A stretch of DNA of 64,000 nt from Aphelocoma coerulescens (taxonomy: Eukaryota; Chordata; Aves; Passeriformes; Corvidae), in the NCBI RefSeq assembly GCF_041296385.1, contig NW_027184084.1, positions 992,001 through 1,056,000 on the forward strand, given 5' to 3'. Made by a program: the position numbers and the translations under genes. The notes under the pieces are model-generated. The model did no database searches. It saw only the letters and a program-made list of their open reading frames with translations, and was not told the DNA's origin. Shown here in pieces: positions 30,850 through 41,938 of this stretch; the stretch's first letter is position 1; each line of letters opens with the position of its first letter.

Positions 30850-32996
30850 ATGGGGAGCGCGCGCCCGCCCCACGTGAAGACAAAAAAGGGACGGGACGCG
30901 AGGGGGAGGGGGAACTCAAAGAGGCAAAACTATCGGACGTGACTTTAAAACTGGATTTGACTTCTTTTTCTGATGGTTCTTTCAGGTTGCAGCTGTTGAC
31001 ACCGCTCCACCTAAGAACCAAAGAGTGGCATACCGCACCGGTAAGCACTGGTGGTGAGCTGTGGGCAGAAGACCAAGGCCCTGACAGGTATGTCATAGTC
31101 GGAAGTGTTACCTGCACACCACAAGAGATAGAAGTCGCTCCAGGACTAATGACATCTAGTCCCGAAGGACCTGTTCTCTGGCTGCGCTGTGTCCACCCAC
31201 CTCTGTTCCTGCCCAGAGGGCAGACAGTCGCCCAGGCTATCCCTGTGGAAAGGCCACACCCAACGGTGTGTGCCACACATGCAACAGGGACAGAGAAGCC
31301 TCGGGTAGGCTGCAAGGTCAACAGAGGGGAGGAAGTCCTGCACCTCAGAGGGCTTCTGGACACAGGGGGAGATGTGACGATCATTCCCACACGAGAATGG
31401 CCGGCACATTGGGAATTGCAAAACGTGGCTGGACACGTGCAAGGTGTTGGAGGCATTCAATTGGCCAAACAGTCAAAGAGCATCGTGCAAATCAAGGGAC
31501 CAAGCGGACAATTGGCAAACATACGTCCGTTCGTATTAGACTACAAGGAACCCCTCTTGGGGAGAGACCTCATGCAGCAGTGGGGAGTCACAATTGACCT
31601 ACCTGACCCCCCGAAAAATTTTTGGGTTGCGGCCACTGAAGAGCGCCCTACTCAAAAACTAAATTGGAAAACTGATCACCCCATTTGGGTGGAGCAGTGG
31701 TCGCTCCATGGTGAGAAGTTGAAGGCGCTCGAGAAGCTCATGGAGGAGCAACTTAAAAAGGGGAATATCGTGGAATCCAACAGCCCCTGGAATTCCCCTG
31801 TCTTTGTTATCAAAAAGCCTAACAAAGACAAATGGCTGCTCCTCCAGGACCTTCGTCAAATTAACAATGCTATTGAGGACATGGGCTCTCTCCAACCAGG
31901 GATGCCATCCCCAACGATGCTCCCTCAAAATTGGAATCTGGCAGTAATTGACATTAAAGACTGCTTTTTCCAAATTCCCCTGCACCCTGACGATGCCCTG
32001 CGTTTTGCCTTCTCAATTCCTGTTATCAATCGAGAAGCCGCAAGGAAAAGATACCATTGGAAGGTGTTGCCACAGGGTATGAAGAACAGCCCGACCATCT
32101 GCCAATGGTATGTCTCTTCCTTGCTTGCCCCAGTTCGCGCAGCAGCAAAAGAGGCCATCATCTTCCATTATATGGATGATGTCCTTGTGTGTGCCCCCGA
32201 CAATGACATGCTTGCCAGTGTGCTCGACCTGACAATCAATGCATTGGTTGCTGCAGGGTTCGAGCTCCAAGAGGGAAAGATTCAACGGATGCCACCTTGG
32301 AAGTACCTGGGCCTGGAAATAACAAAGCGGACCATTGTGCCGCAAAAATTGGCTATTAATACCAACATCAAGACTCTGGCAGATGTCCACCAGCTGTGTG
32401 GGTCTTTAAATTGGGTGAGGCCGTGGCTGGGTCTGTCCAACGAAGACCTAGCCCCCCTTTTTGATTTACTAAAAGGGAGAGAGGAGCTTAGTTCCCCCCG
32501 GACACTCACCCCAGAGGCCCAAACAGCTCTGGAGAGGGTGCAACATCTAATGTCCACCAGGCAGGCAAGCAGGTATAGGCCTGACTTGCCATTCAAATTC
32601 ATCATCCTGGGTAATCTGCCACACTTGCACGGGGTTGTCTTCCAATGGGAAAACAACAAAAAGAAGAGCAAAAAGGACCAGGACCAGAGGGATCCCCTCT
32701 TAATCATAGAGTGGGTATTTCTCAGTCACCATCGGTCCAAGAGGATGACACAGCCACAAGAGCTGATGGCTGAACTGATCCGGAAGGCTAGGATCCAGAT
32801 CAGAGAGTTATCAGGATGTGACTTCGACTGCATCCACGTGCCAATTAGGACAAAAACAGGCCAAATTACTAAGGCAATGTTGGAGAGCCTGCTTCGAGAT
32901 TGTGAAGCATTACAGTTTGCTCTGGAGGGCTACACAGGCCAAATTTCCTTGCATAGGCCAGCCCACAAAATTTTCAATTCGGAAATTCAATTCTAA
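30846..32996 (+). CDS. pol: ERV-Y pro-pol: dUTPase-like region, protease, RT
   Basis: Open from the slippery site to a TAA at 32994-32996. The first part (about 30930-31260) ends with PRGQTVAQAIPV, a dUTPase-like strand without a recognisable full dUTPase. The protease active site is DTGGD (about 31359-31373, where DTGA is commoner), with GHVQGVGG flap and LLGRDL. RT follows in the same frame: [53 protein letters not shown], catalytic YMDD (about 32169-32180), then thumb and connection. The nonsense codon lies in the connection, and the downstream part is in the same frame. Confidence 0.88.
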   Translation: MNGERAPAPREDKKGTGREGEGELKEAKLSDVTLKLDLTSFSDGSFRLQLLTPLHLRTKEWHTAPVSTGGELWAEDQGPDRYVIVGSVTCTPQEIEVAPGLMTSSPEGPVLWLRCVHPPLFLPRGQTVAQAIPVERPHPTVCATHATGTEKPRVGCKVNRGEEVLHLRGLLDTGGDVTIIPTREWPAHWELQNVAGHVQGVGGIQLAKQSKSIVQIKGPSGQLANIRPFVLDYKEPLLGRDLMQQWGVTIDLPDPPKNFWVAATEERPTQKLNWKTDHPIWVEQWSLHGEKLKALEKLMEEQLKKGNIVESNSPWNSPVFVIKKPNKDKWLLLQDLRQINNAIEDMGSLQPGMPSPTMLPQNWNLAVIDIKDCFFQIPLHPDDALRFAFSIPVINREAARKRYHWKVLPQGMKNSPTICQWYVSSLLAPVRAAAKEAIIFHYMDDVLVCAPDNDMLASVLDLTINALVAAGFELQEGKIQRMPPWKYLGLEITKRTIVPQKLAINTNIKTLADVHQLCGSLNWVRPWLGLSNEDLAPLFDLLKGREELSSPRTLTPEAQTALERVQHLMSTRQASRYRPDLPFKFIILGNLPHLHGVVFQWENNKKKSKKDQDQRDPLLIIEWVFLSHHRSKRMTQPQELMAELIRKARIQIRELSGCDFDCIHVPIRTKTGQITKAMLESLLRDCEALQFALEGYTGQISLHRPAHKIFNSEIQF

Positions 32997-34310
32997 TTAA
33001 ATACAAAAAGCGTTCAGAGCAAAGAACCTTTAAAGGCCTTGACAGTTTTTACTGATGTGTCCGAGTCCCATAAGTCCGTGGTGACTTGGAAAAACACCCA
33101 AACTCAGCGGTGGGAGGCTGACATCAAAGAGGTGGAAGGATTGCCTCAGGTTGCTGAGTTGGACGCAGTCGTCAGGGCTTTCGAAAGGTTCCCCGAACCC
33201 CTAAATTTGGTAACAGACTCTGCATATGTTGCAGGGGTAGTCTCCAGAGCCGAGCACGCCATTTTGCGTGAAGTCTCCAACATGGCCTTATATGAGCTGC
33301 TCTCAAAGTTAATAAATCTAGTCTCCCACCGAGAGCAACCATTTTACGTGATGCACGTCAGGTCACACACGGACCTGCCCGGGTTCATCGCAGAAGGCAA
33401 CAGGAGGGCAGATGCCCTCGCTGCGCCAGCTGCGATGGCCCTGACTCCAAACGTGTTTGAGCAGGCCAAAATCAGCCATCAGCTGTTCCATCAGAACACT
33501 CCTGCCCTGGTTTGTCAATTCAATCTAAAGCACGACCAGGCCAGGGCAATTGTGGCTGCATGTCCAGAATGCCACCAGCTAGCTCTTCCTGCCATTAGTA
33601 CTGGCGCGAACCCCCATGGGCTTAACAGCTGTGAAGTCTGGCAGATGGACGTGACACATGTTGCTTCATTCGGCAGAATGAAGTACGTACATGTGTCAAT
33701 TGATACCTTCTCGGGAGCAGTTTTTGCCTCTGCCCACACAGGGGAAAAGACCAGCGATGTCCAAAAGCACCTAGTGCAGGCATTCGCTACCCTGGGCATC
33801 CCCAAAGTCATCAAAACGGACAATGGCCCAGCATATACGTCCAAGGAGTTCAGGAGCTTCCTGCAGCAATGGGGAATAGAACACAAGACTGGCATCCCCT
33901 ATTCCCCGACAGGTCAAGCCATTGTAGAGAGGGCCCACCAAAACATCAAAAGAATGCTTCAGCGCCAGTGCTCCTCAAAAAAGCTAGAGTCACCTGCTGT
34001 CAGGCTCTCAAAGGCATTGCTCACCCTGAATTTCCTCAACTGTGCCTTTGAGAACCTGAACCCACCAATCGTGCGGCACTTTGGGCGGTCTCAGCAGTTG
34101 CAAGTGAAAGAAAGGCCTCCGGTGTGGGTTAAAGACCCGGAGACTAGGGAGATACAAGGGCCTTATGAACTAGTTACCTGGGGGAAAGGGTACGCATGTG
34201 TATCCACCCTCGAGGGCCCTAGGTGGATCCCATCAAAGTGGGTGAAACCGTGTATCTCCCAGACCTTCAGGAAGGGAGATCAAATACCCCCCAAGACCAG
34301 GGTAGGTTAG
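32997..34310 (+). CDS. pol: ERV-Y pol: RNase H and integrase
   Basis: Same frame as the preceding part, separated only by the TAA at 32994. RNase H begins near 33040 (VFTDVSESHKSVV) and has TDSAYVAG. Integrase shows the HHCC domain (HQLFHQNTPALV...CPEC), catalytic MDVTH (about 33650), TDNGPAYTS (about 33820) and IVERAHQNIK (about 33930), and the C-terminal GKGYACVSTLEGPRWIPSKWVKP block. It ends at 34310. If the single nonsense codon were not there, pol would be one continuous frame, as usual for the family. No env frame follows. Confidence 0.88.
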   Translation, partial: LNTKSVQSKEPLKALTVFTDVSESHKSVVTWKNTQTQRWEADIKEVEGLPQVAELDAVVRAFERFPEPLNLVTDSAYVAGVVSRAEHAILREVSNMALYELLSKLINLVSHREQPFYVMHVRSHTDLPGFIAEGNRRADALAAPAAMALTPNVFEQAKISHQLFHQNTPALVCQFNLKHDQARAIVAACPECHQLALPAISTGANPHGLNSCEVWQMDVTHVASFGRMKYVHVSIDTFSGAVFASAHTGEKTSDVQKHLVQAFATLGIPKVIKTDNGPAYTSKEFRSFLQQWGIEHKTGIPYSPTGQAIVERAHQNIKRMLQRQCSSKKLESPAVRLSKALLTLNFLNCAFENLNPPIVRHFGRSQQLQVKERPPVWVKDPETREIQGPYELVTWGKGYACVSTLEGPRWIPSKWVKPCISQTFRKGDQIPPKTRVG

Positions 34311-34532
34311 TCGTGTGCCTCTCTGACCCCTAAGCCCCAAGTTTATCCCAGTTGCTATCCCCAGTTTTAACCTTATTTTTCTAAGTTGTGTTTTAGTTTG
34401 GAGACACCGGAGATGACGTGGTTCGGGGACCTGTACCCAGACTCAGAGTACTGTCCCCAACCCGGATTCATGTCATCTTAAAAAAAAAAAAACAACAACA
34501 ACAAAAAAAAAAAAAAACAAAAAAGGAGGAGA
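34311..34532 (+). other. ERV-Y 3' untranslated region and polypurine tract
   Basis: A short non-coding stretch ending in an A-rich, C-spotted run (about 34481-34520) and the polypurine tract AAAAGGAGGAGA right before the LTR. It leaves no room for env. Confidence 0.75.
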
Positions 34533-35133
34533 TGTGGGAGTGTGTTTGTTTAGTTCAGTCCGGGTCTCCCCTCTATGTTCTGTAAGTTTGGTGTACCCCA
34601 GTTGGCACCCCCCCTGTTTTATTTAAATCACCCTGTCTGTCATTTTTATCTCCTCCCAGGACCCTGTCTGTCACTCTGCCACCCCTCCCAGGCTTCTGGA
34701 AAGTTCTAGCCAGGGGGCCAGGTGATTAGTCCTGGGAAAGGAGTCCCTCCCTTCCCCTGTTATAGTTGGTTCCCTTATGTGTCCCTCGTTCTGCTTGCCG
34801 CACCCTTCCCTTCCCTTGTTGGTTGTTCTGTACACCCCCCCCATGCCCCCCCCCGCCATAAAATGCCCTGGCTCGCGATCTGCAGGTGCTCTGGGTTGGG
34901 CACCCCTGGTGGTTGAGGTCCCCCCGTTCGGAGGACCAATAAACTTTCTGGATTTAACCCAACTCTGAGCCTGCCCCCTTTCCTCCGCAGTCTGCCTTTA
35001 TTGCCGCGGTCCCTTGGAAGGACCCACGAGCCAGACCTCCAATCCCTCCGATATCAGAGGCTGGCCCCCGTTGCCTGCTGTGTCCCGAGCTGACCGGGCT
35101 GAGTGGGAACTGTTCCCAGAAGACACAACAGCA
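34533..35133 (+). mobile_element. ERV-Y 3' LTR
   Basis: 601 bp. It differs from the 5' LTR at roughly 34547, 34549, 34572 and 35041 only. Followed by CCTCTG. Confidence 0.92.
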
Positions 35134-37380
35134 CCTCTGGCCGTTCCCTCTGCAGGCTTTCCTCAGCATTTGTTCCTTCTTCCTGTTTCAGCAGTTTTGC
35201 TATGGCTTGATGCAGCCCCTGCAAAAGTGTAGCTGCAGCCCAGGGACACAGAGTCCTTGTAAATGTCCAAATTTGCCACATTTTTTAAATTTCTCCAGTA
35301 AATCATGTAGCTGCTATTTCATTTATGGATTGGTTGTTTGCTTGTATATTGTTCATTGATGTTTATCTGTTGTTTGACAAATTTTTGCTAGCTTTCTTGT
35401 CACAATGGAGTCAAGATGAGTTAAATTCTGTTCTATCTGACACTTTTAAAGGAACACTCTCACCTCTAACTTTAAGTTTTGTTAAATTAAAGTGATGGTA
35501 ATTTTCAGTTTAAGTATTGTTACATTCAAGTGATGTTAAGTTTAAGTTCTGTTAAACTTAAGCGTTGTTAAATTTATGTGATGTCAGATTTAAATTCTGT
35601 TAATTTGAAGTTTTGTTACATTTAAGTTCTGTTAGGCTTAAGTTCTGCTGAAGTTAATTTCTGACAAGTTCAACTGCTGCTCAATCTTAAATTCTGTTAT
35701 TTTAATTTCTGTTAAGTCTAAGTTATAGTCAGATTGGTTTCTGTTCAGTTTCAATAACGTTAACTTTAAGTTCTGTTCAGTTTATTTTCTGTTAGTTTTG
35801 AGTAACATTTATTTTGAGTGAAGTTTAGCTTCTGCTGAAATATGCTCATTTATATTAAATGATACAGTTCTTCTGCTACAGAGATAAGAATGAACAGATT
35901 GAAACAATTATGATAAAAGATTGGTAAATAACTGTTTATGAATATAAGATAATAAGTTGTAAAAATAAGTGAGGATTCGGCTTGGTAGATCCTTAAATTC
36001 ATTGCAAATTCTATAGGTATGAATGTTCTGCATTGCTCAATTAAGATGATTATTCATGACAATCTTTGCTGTTTTATCTTTCGTAAGTTGCAGATAAGGA
36101 TGAGTAATAATTGCAAGTTATGGATATTATTGACTGTGAACTGTTCAGTGCTTTGCCTTATTATATACATAGATGTGTAGAGAAGTATACTCTTGAATTC
36201 TTAGAATAAGTTACTGTAGATGTCTTATGCTCTTAATATCATAGCATGAATTCACCGACTTTTATAAAGGGCATTATCCATAAGATGTTATTTGATGTTA
36301 TGCATATGCATTTCTTTGACTGTTTGCAGTTTGTCTATGGTACCATTGACTATTTAGCTAAAGATGAATGATAAAGTCGGCTGTTTTACAGACTTTTGCA
36401 TACTGTTATGTAGCTATCTGTAAGAAGTGTCATTTCAAGAAACTTTTCCAAATGTTATTAATACAGGCTTGTTTCTAGGATATGTTAGGGGAACCCTTCC
36501 AGTTAAGGCCTTGGCTCTGGTCAAGCACTGGCCCTACCTGGTCGGGAAGCATACCAACAGACTCAGGTGTTTCTGCACTAAAAATGTAATTGAGTCACTT
36601 TGACTTGCTGATTCGGATGTATAGAAGCTGGACCCCCTTTCGACGTACACTTGGAGGCCTTGTCCAGGAAGGTCCTCCAGGTCCTCATTGTGAAACAGGA
36701 TTCACCAGCTATGGCAGACTCTGGGTGATTGTTGCAACTGCTGGACTCTGTCTAGCAGGCTGCTGCCACCTGAAAGCTCAGCGAGGGTTTCCTAGGGCCA
36801 TGTGATTAATCCCATCCCGGAGTCCATTTCGGGCAGCCCTGCGATCTGGCTTCAGCAGCCAGCAGCATTACAATGCAGTGAATGGTAAAGAAGGTAGAGA
36901 AGGGTCTCTCATGAGGGTTTGAGATGGCTTTAATCACATCTTGTCCCCGTGATGTTCAGAGGTAGAGAAACCACGTGGTCTGAGTGCTGGGTGGTTTTGT
37001 CAGGGGCCCAGGGGTGGTCCCTGGGTGGGGTTGGGGTGCAGGAGCAAATAGGGAGAAACTGAGGGAGTGGCCAGGGCTAGGGAGGGAACAGGGGGAACAC
37101 ACAGAATCAGGGGGGGTTAAGAGGCCATCACAGGTGATGGTCCAGTGTTCAGGTAATTGAAAGTGTATTGTTCTAAAGCACTATCCTTTTGTTGTGTGAT
37201 ACTGATTACACGTCTTACTTTACTTTTTTGCTGGGTGTAGGTTTATTGTTTCATTACATGTATTTCCTTGCTTTTATGTTGCCTTCACGTTCATAGTGAC
37301 AAATGCGCATGTTATCATAAAAACAAGAAGAGAGAATATGACCTCTCAGGAATATCTAGATAATGCAATATTTACACTAA
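35134..37380. other. Unassigned AT-rich sequence
   Basis: Continuation of 26202-27854 beyond the provirus. No retroviral frame is recognisable. It includes a degenerate repeat block (35440-35830) and a short GC-rich, G-rich stretch (about 36950-37120). This could be host DNA, a captured segment, or pol decayed beyond recognition by eye. Confidence 0.5.
35440..35830 (+). repeat. Degenerate tandem repeat, TTAAGTTCTGTTA-like unit
   Basis: About twenty imperfect copies of a 15-25 base unit built on AAGTTCTGTTAAATT, varying in length and composition. It looks like an old minisatellite. It codes for nothing. Confidence 0.7.
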
Positions 37381-38925
37381 AAGTTTTTGCAGGTGAATCA
37401 TCAATTTGATCCCCAGCAGAGCGATACCGGTCTGAAGATTTGTGTGTGTGAAACCAATTTCTAAAAGGTTTTATGTAAGGATCCCCAATTGGGTGTGCAA
37501 TGGCAAGGCCTAGCTGATTTACTAACCTAGGAGACAAGGTACGCATGTGTTTTATTGACAACAGGTCTAAAGTGGTTACCTGCTCAACTGGACAAACATC
37601 GATCACCATCACAATGCCCAGTGAGAGAAAAATGACCCAATCACCATCCAGCCCTCGTGGCAAAGGCAAGAGCAGGGGTAGGACTGCCAGGAACATGGCT
37701 GTGCCTGGAAGCTTATGGAGGCAGCCTGCCAACAGAGGCCTTGTGTCCCACTGTACCTACCATCATGTTATTGTGTTCCTGCTGTTCTTCTTCACCTATT
37801 CCCTGTTCCATGCTTCCAGAAAGACATTCAGTAATGTCAAAGTCAGCACTTCCAGCTAATGGACTTTCTCCTGCCTAAACAGCACAGCCCCTGAGCTCCA
37901 GCCATATGAGCTTTGGAACAGTATACATTTACTGCCAAGTGCAGAAGGAGCAGCAGCTCTCTCTCTAGGGACATTGGACACTATCTTTTGTTTTCCTATG
38001 CTATGGGTCCCTTTGTCAGTAGCATGGTTGTTCTTGATGGGTTTTTATTGATTATGACGTATTCCATGTATCTTATCCTGTGACCAGCAGATGACCAGTA
38101 ACAGTCTTAATAAGATAATGGCTTTACAGGTGCAAGGGTGATTCATTTTGTAGCGCTATACAAACGTGTCACCTGAAAATCCTGTACTTCAGAATGCCTC
38201 AGCATGATACAATTGGACAGTTTTAAATCATGACAATGTTATATATTGTCAAGTCCCTTCAGACAAATGTTCACTCTAATTGCCTTGAGGAGTATTCTTG
38301 ATTTGTGGAAATCATGCATGGCCTGCATTGCCTTCATGTACTATAGGTGGTCCATGCACTATTGGGCACCTTACTATGCTTGGTTCAAATTTAACTATGT
38401 CTTTAAATCACACGCATGCAACTTGTGACAAACGGTCCTTGCATTCTTTTGCAAGAGACTGCGATGGCACTCTTGATTTCTGGAATTTAGAAAAATGTGT
38501 TTTGTCTTTTCTTTTTGTCCCGGGGTGGCGGCAGCAAAGGCATTGGGATTGTTAAATAAGTTAAGTTGCTGGCCTGCTAATGCTACTTCGCTTGCTTTGT
38601 CAGGATTGTTAACTGATGTAGATTCTATTACACACGCCACTCTGCAAAATCGAGCAGCCATTGATTTTCTGCTGTTGGTACATGGACATGGTTGTGAAGA
38701 ATTTGATGGCATGTGCTGCATGAATCTTTCTTACCACCCGAAATTGGTGTTTGCTAATATCAAAGAAGTAGAAATAAGTGTTTCAAAGTTAAGAGAAGAG
38801 AGTGAGTCCGACTGGTTCAATGCTCTGTTTGGTGATTGGCAACTTGCTAAATAGGTAAAAAATCTCCTAAAAATGGGATATTTGATTGTGATTGTCATAT
38901 TTGTAATTTTACCCCTTGTGCCATG
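37381..38925 (+). pseudogene. env: Alpharetrovirus-like integrase end and env, decayed
   Basis: At about 37530-37620 a short frame resembles an integrase C-terminus (ETRYACVLLTTGLKWLPAQ). After that comes heavily stopped sequence that may be the surface subunit (ELWNSIHLLPSAEGAAALSL, about 37910-37970). The best-preserved part is the transmembrane subunit, open at 38495-38854: a small hydrophobic fusion segment (PGVAAAKALG), the LQNRAAIDFLL helix, and CX6CC at about 38693-38718, followed by a membrane span (about 38875-38920) in another frame. The family match is to alpharetroviral-type TM. It is cut at 38925 by a long LTR. Confidence 0.65.
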
Positions 38926-40299
38926 TGTCGCGGGTTCGGTTTGTAACCGGGCGGAAACACCAATTAGGTGTAGTGGCTTGGTCTAAAATACTCATTACTG
39001 TTTATCTTCTGTGAGATAAGAATTAGGAGAAATGCAAAGCAGGCACCAAACTTGAAAGAATATAAAGAAGCTTATTACAGACCTAAAAAAAAAAAAAAAA
39101 TTATACCATACCTTCAGAACTCTCCTCCCCCCACCTTCCTCCCTTCTCCCACTGACAATGTAAAAAAAGACAATCCTTAAGATGTTCAGTCTGTTTACCA
39201 CTTCCATAATAACCTTGTTCAGTCCATTTAGAAAGAGAAGTCTCTTCTTGCTCGTGCTATGAAAACAGTATCACAACGAGACAGCCACCCACTTCCAAAT
39301 ATTGTTCAGTCCATTTAGGAAGAGGTCTCTCTGCTCGCGATGTGAGACCCTTCCCCCCCGACTTGCAGCTTTTCCCGCAACTGCTTTCGAGGGCCCACTC
39401 TTGAAGTTTTTTGGGGTACAATTTTAAGGTTGAGCCGTTCAGAAACAAAGAAACAGAGGCCCTTCTCCTTCCCTGGGAACAAAGGGCCTTTCCTTATCTT
39501 CATCTTTAGGACTATCTCTGGGAGCATCTCTAGGAACTGAGGTTTCTTCCTTTCCCATTTGGAGCAAAAGTCCTCATCTGGTCCATCTCTAGGGACTGAG
39601 GTTTTCTCCTTTCCCATTTGGAGCAAAAGTCCTCATCTGGTCCATCTCTCCCTGTCCAAACTTCTCATGAAATTACAGCTGCGTCAGCATCTGCCTATCT
39701 CAGCACAGGTGCTTTTGCTTACGAGTTGAACACTCCACTCCCCATATCTTCATGAAATTACAACAGGATACTCTGATATATCATAGCTTCACAACAGACT
39801 TTCAGCTTTAAGCATCTCCTCTCTCTCTTCCCTCAGGTTTTCAGCTCTTCACAGCAATAAAAGGGTTAATCTCACCTCGGCCTTGCAGCTGGAATTTTTC
39901 TTATTGTAGTGGAGAGGTGGGAGAGCCGAGCCGCTCCGGCTGCCCACAGCAAGGGGGGGGGGGGGAGGGGGGGGGGGTCCACAGCTGGAACAGGTCCATT
40001 GACTCCAGGATGGCCGTGGCCCAGCCTGGCCTGGCCCAAGCAGGGCCTGGCCGGGCCCGCTGGCCCCTGCACGGGGCCCGCAGCCACCTGTCCCAGCACC
40101 GGAAATGAGAGAGAGAGCTGGGGGGGAGTATGTCTATTCTTAAGTGTGGGTCACAGAGGCGATCACAATTTTAAGTGGTTTAAAGAATTGTCCATATTCA
40201 AACTGGCCAGCTGATAGGCTCTATCAGGTCCCAGAGGAAGCTGTAAGCACCCCTTAGCAAGGACATCCCTTCCGGGACTATGTTTGCTAACCTATGACA
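38926..40299 (-). mobile_element. Long LTR, family L1.3, copy 2 (inverted)
   Basis: 1,374 bp, TGTCGCGGG to CTATGACA on the plus strand, about 90 per cent like 59834-61127. It contains a G-run (39953-39977) and near its plus-strand start an exact 18-base tRNA-Val 3'-end match (38956-38973). The flanks CCATG and GCCTG do not form a duplication, so this copy probably sits at a recombination junction. Confidence 0.75.
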
Positions 40300-41938
40300 G
40301 CCTGCCATATAATATTTCATAGGGACTGATGTCCCTTCGCCTTGGCTGTACACAGACTCTCAGCAAGGCTATAGGCAGTGCTTGAACCCATGTCATGGAT
40401 GTCTCTTGACAAATCTTGCAAATCTGTGTTTTGAGGGTCCCATTCATGCGTTCAACTTTACCACTTGCCTGGGGCCTGTATGGTGTGTGCAGGTCCGAAG
40501 TAAGTCCGAAAATCCTGCTAACTTCCCCAACCACTGTTGCAACAAAATGTGGTCCCCTATCTGATGACATTCCCAAAGGAGCCCCAAATCTTGGTATTAT
40601 ATGATTGAGCAAAGCTTTCACTACTTCTTGTGCTGTGTTGATGCAACAGGGGAAAGCCTCAGGCCATCCACTGAAGGTGTCAACCAGTACCAGCATATAC
40701 CTGCATCCCTCTTTGCGTGGCATCTCAGCAAAATCTATTTGCCAATAATCTCTCGGGAGATCTCCTGTTTTTGTCACTCCTAACACAACTCTCTTGCTTG
40801 TGTCAGGGTTGATTTTACAGCACGTTTCACACTTGCTTGTTACAGATTGTACAATATCAGTCATTCCTCTCCCTATCACTACTTTCCTCAGATGTTTTAA
40901 AAGATTTTCTGTTCCCCACTGGATACTTTCATGCTCTCCTTGGGCTATTTCCCGAAGGATCAGGGGTGGAACTACGACTTGTCTTACCAGGGTAACAGCC
41001 CACCCACCTTCTTTGATTTCAGCCTTAAGGAGCTTAATTAATTTGTGATCCCTCTGATCGTATTTTGGGGTAAATGATGACAAATCTATCTCTTTCTGTG
41101 GTACCACTGCAAAAATGCCTTTTTCTGCAATCCCCCTGGCTGTTTCAGCATCAAAACAATTTCCCAGTTTGGGGGCTGTTTTCCCTTTTTGATGACCCTT
41201 GCAATGCATGATAGCCACTTCCGTAGGCTTCCAAATGCTCTGTAAAAGTGCAAGAATTTGTTTAGCATGCTTAACCTCATTACCTTGAGCAGTCTGCAGG
41301 CCACCTTCCTTCCAAATAGCTCCATGGGCATGCACAACACTGAAGGCATATTTGGAATCAGTCCATATGTTCACCTTCTTCCCCTCGCTCAGTTCTAGAG
41401 CTCTTGTTAGTGCAATGAGTTCAGCTTTCTGTGATGATACATCTGGAGGCATGGCTTTTGCCTCAATAATTTTATCTGAGGTGGTTACGGCGTAACCGGT
41501 CATCCTCCTACTGTTTTTCATGAAGCTGCTCCCATCAGTGTACAATTCCCAGTCTGGATCTTTCAAAGGAACATCTTTCAGGTCTGGTCTGCTGGAATAA
41601 GTTTCCTCTATTGTCTGCAAACAATCATGCTCAGGCACACTGTCAAGTAACGTGGATGATAAAAACATCGCAGGATTTACCACAGAAGTTGTCTTTAGAG
41701 TAACATCATCCTGTTCTAACAACACAGATTGGTATTTGAGCATTCTGCTAGGGGAGAACCAGTGTCCCCCCTTTTGCTCCAGCACATTTATCACTGCATG
41801 GGGTACATACACGACAATGTGCTGCCCAAGGGTGAATTTACAGGCCTCCTGTATCAGGAGGACTGTTGCTGCCACAGCTTTCAAGCATCCTGGCCAACCC
41901 TGGGCTACATTGTCTAGTTGTTTTGAGAAATAGGCCAC
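40300..41938 (-). pseudogene. pol: Gamma-ERV pol: RNase H and integrase
   Basis: A long open frame of about 545 codons. It covers the end of RT (AYFSKQLDNVAQGWP), RNase H (LYTDGSSFM, IWTDSKYAFSVVHAHG, HCKGHQ) and integrase: an HHCC domain (CETCCKINPDT), catalytic QIDFAEMP (about 40730), SSDRGPHF (about 40560) and GKVERMNGTLK (about 40460), then the SPYEILYGR motif typical just before the end of gammaretroviral integrase. It is cut at that point. The plus-strand copy at 52158-53468 ends at the same codon. Catalytic residues are kept. Confidence 0.85.

Larger units (their letters stand above)
27855..35133 (+). mobile_element. Young class II provirus (ERV-Y), nearly intact, no env
   Basis: 7,279 bp with two 601-bp LTRs that differ at only about four positions, a perfect 6-bp target duplication (CCTCTG at 27849-27854 and 35134-35139), tRNA-Lys1,2 primer site, intact gag, a -1 frameshift signal and pro-pol with one nonsense codon. 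There is no env between integrase and the LTR. It is the youngest large element in the window and inserted into the decayed alpharetrovirus-like locus. Confidence 0.93.

Noticed and set aside
35440..35830. CRISPR-like array
   Set aside because: Unit length and spacing are irregular, units drift, there are no unique spacers, and the context is a vertebrate genome.
37346..37732. 128-codon minus-strand frame with a hydrophobic segment
   Set aside because: It runs opposite a degraded integrase/env region and matches nothing I recognise; no supporting signal.
38931..38980. A tRNA-Val gene
   Set aside because: Only the 3' end is tRNA-like; there is no anticodon arm or A box. It is a primer-site-type match inside an LTR.
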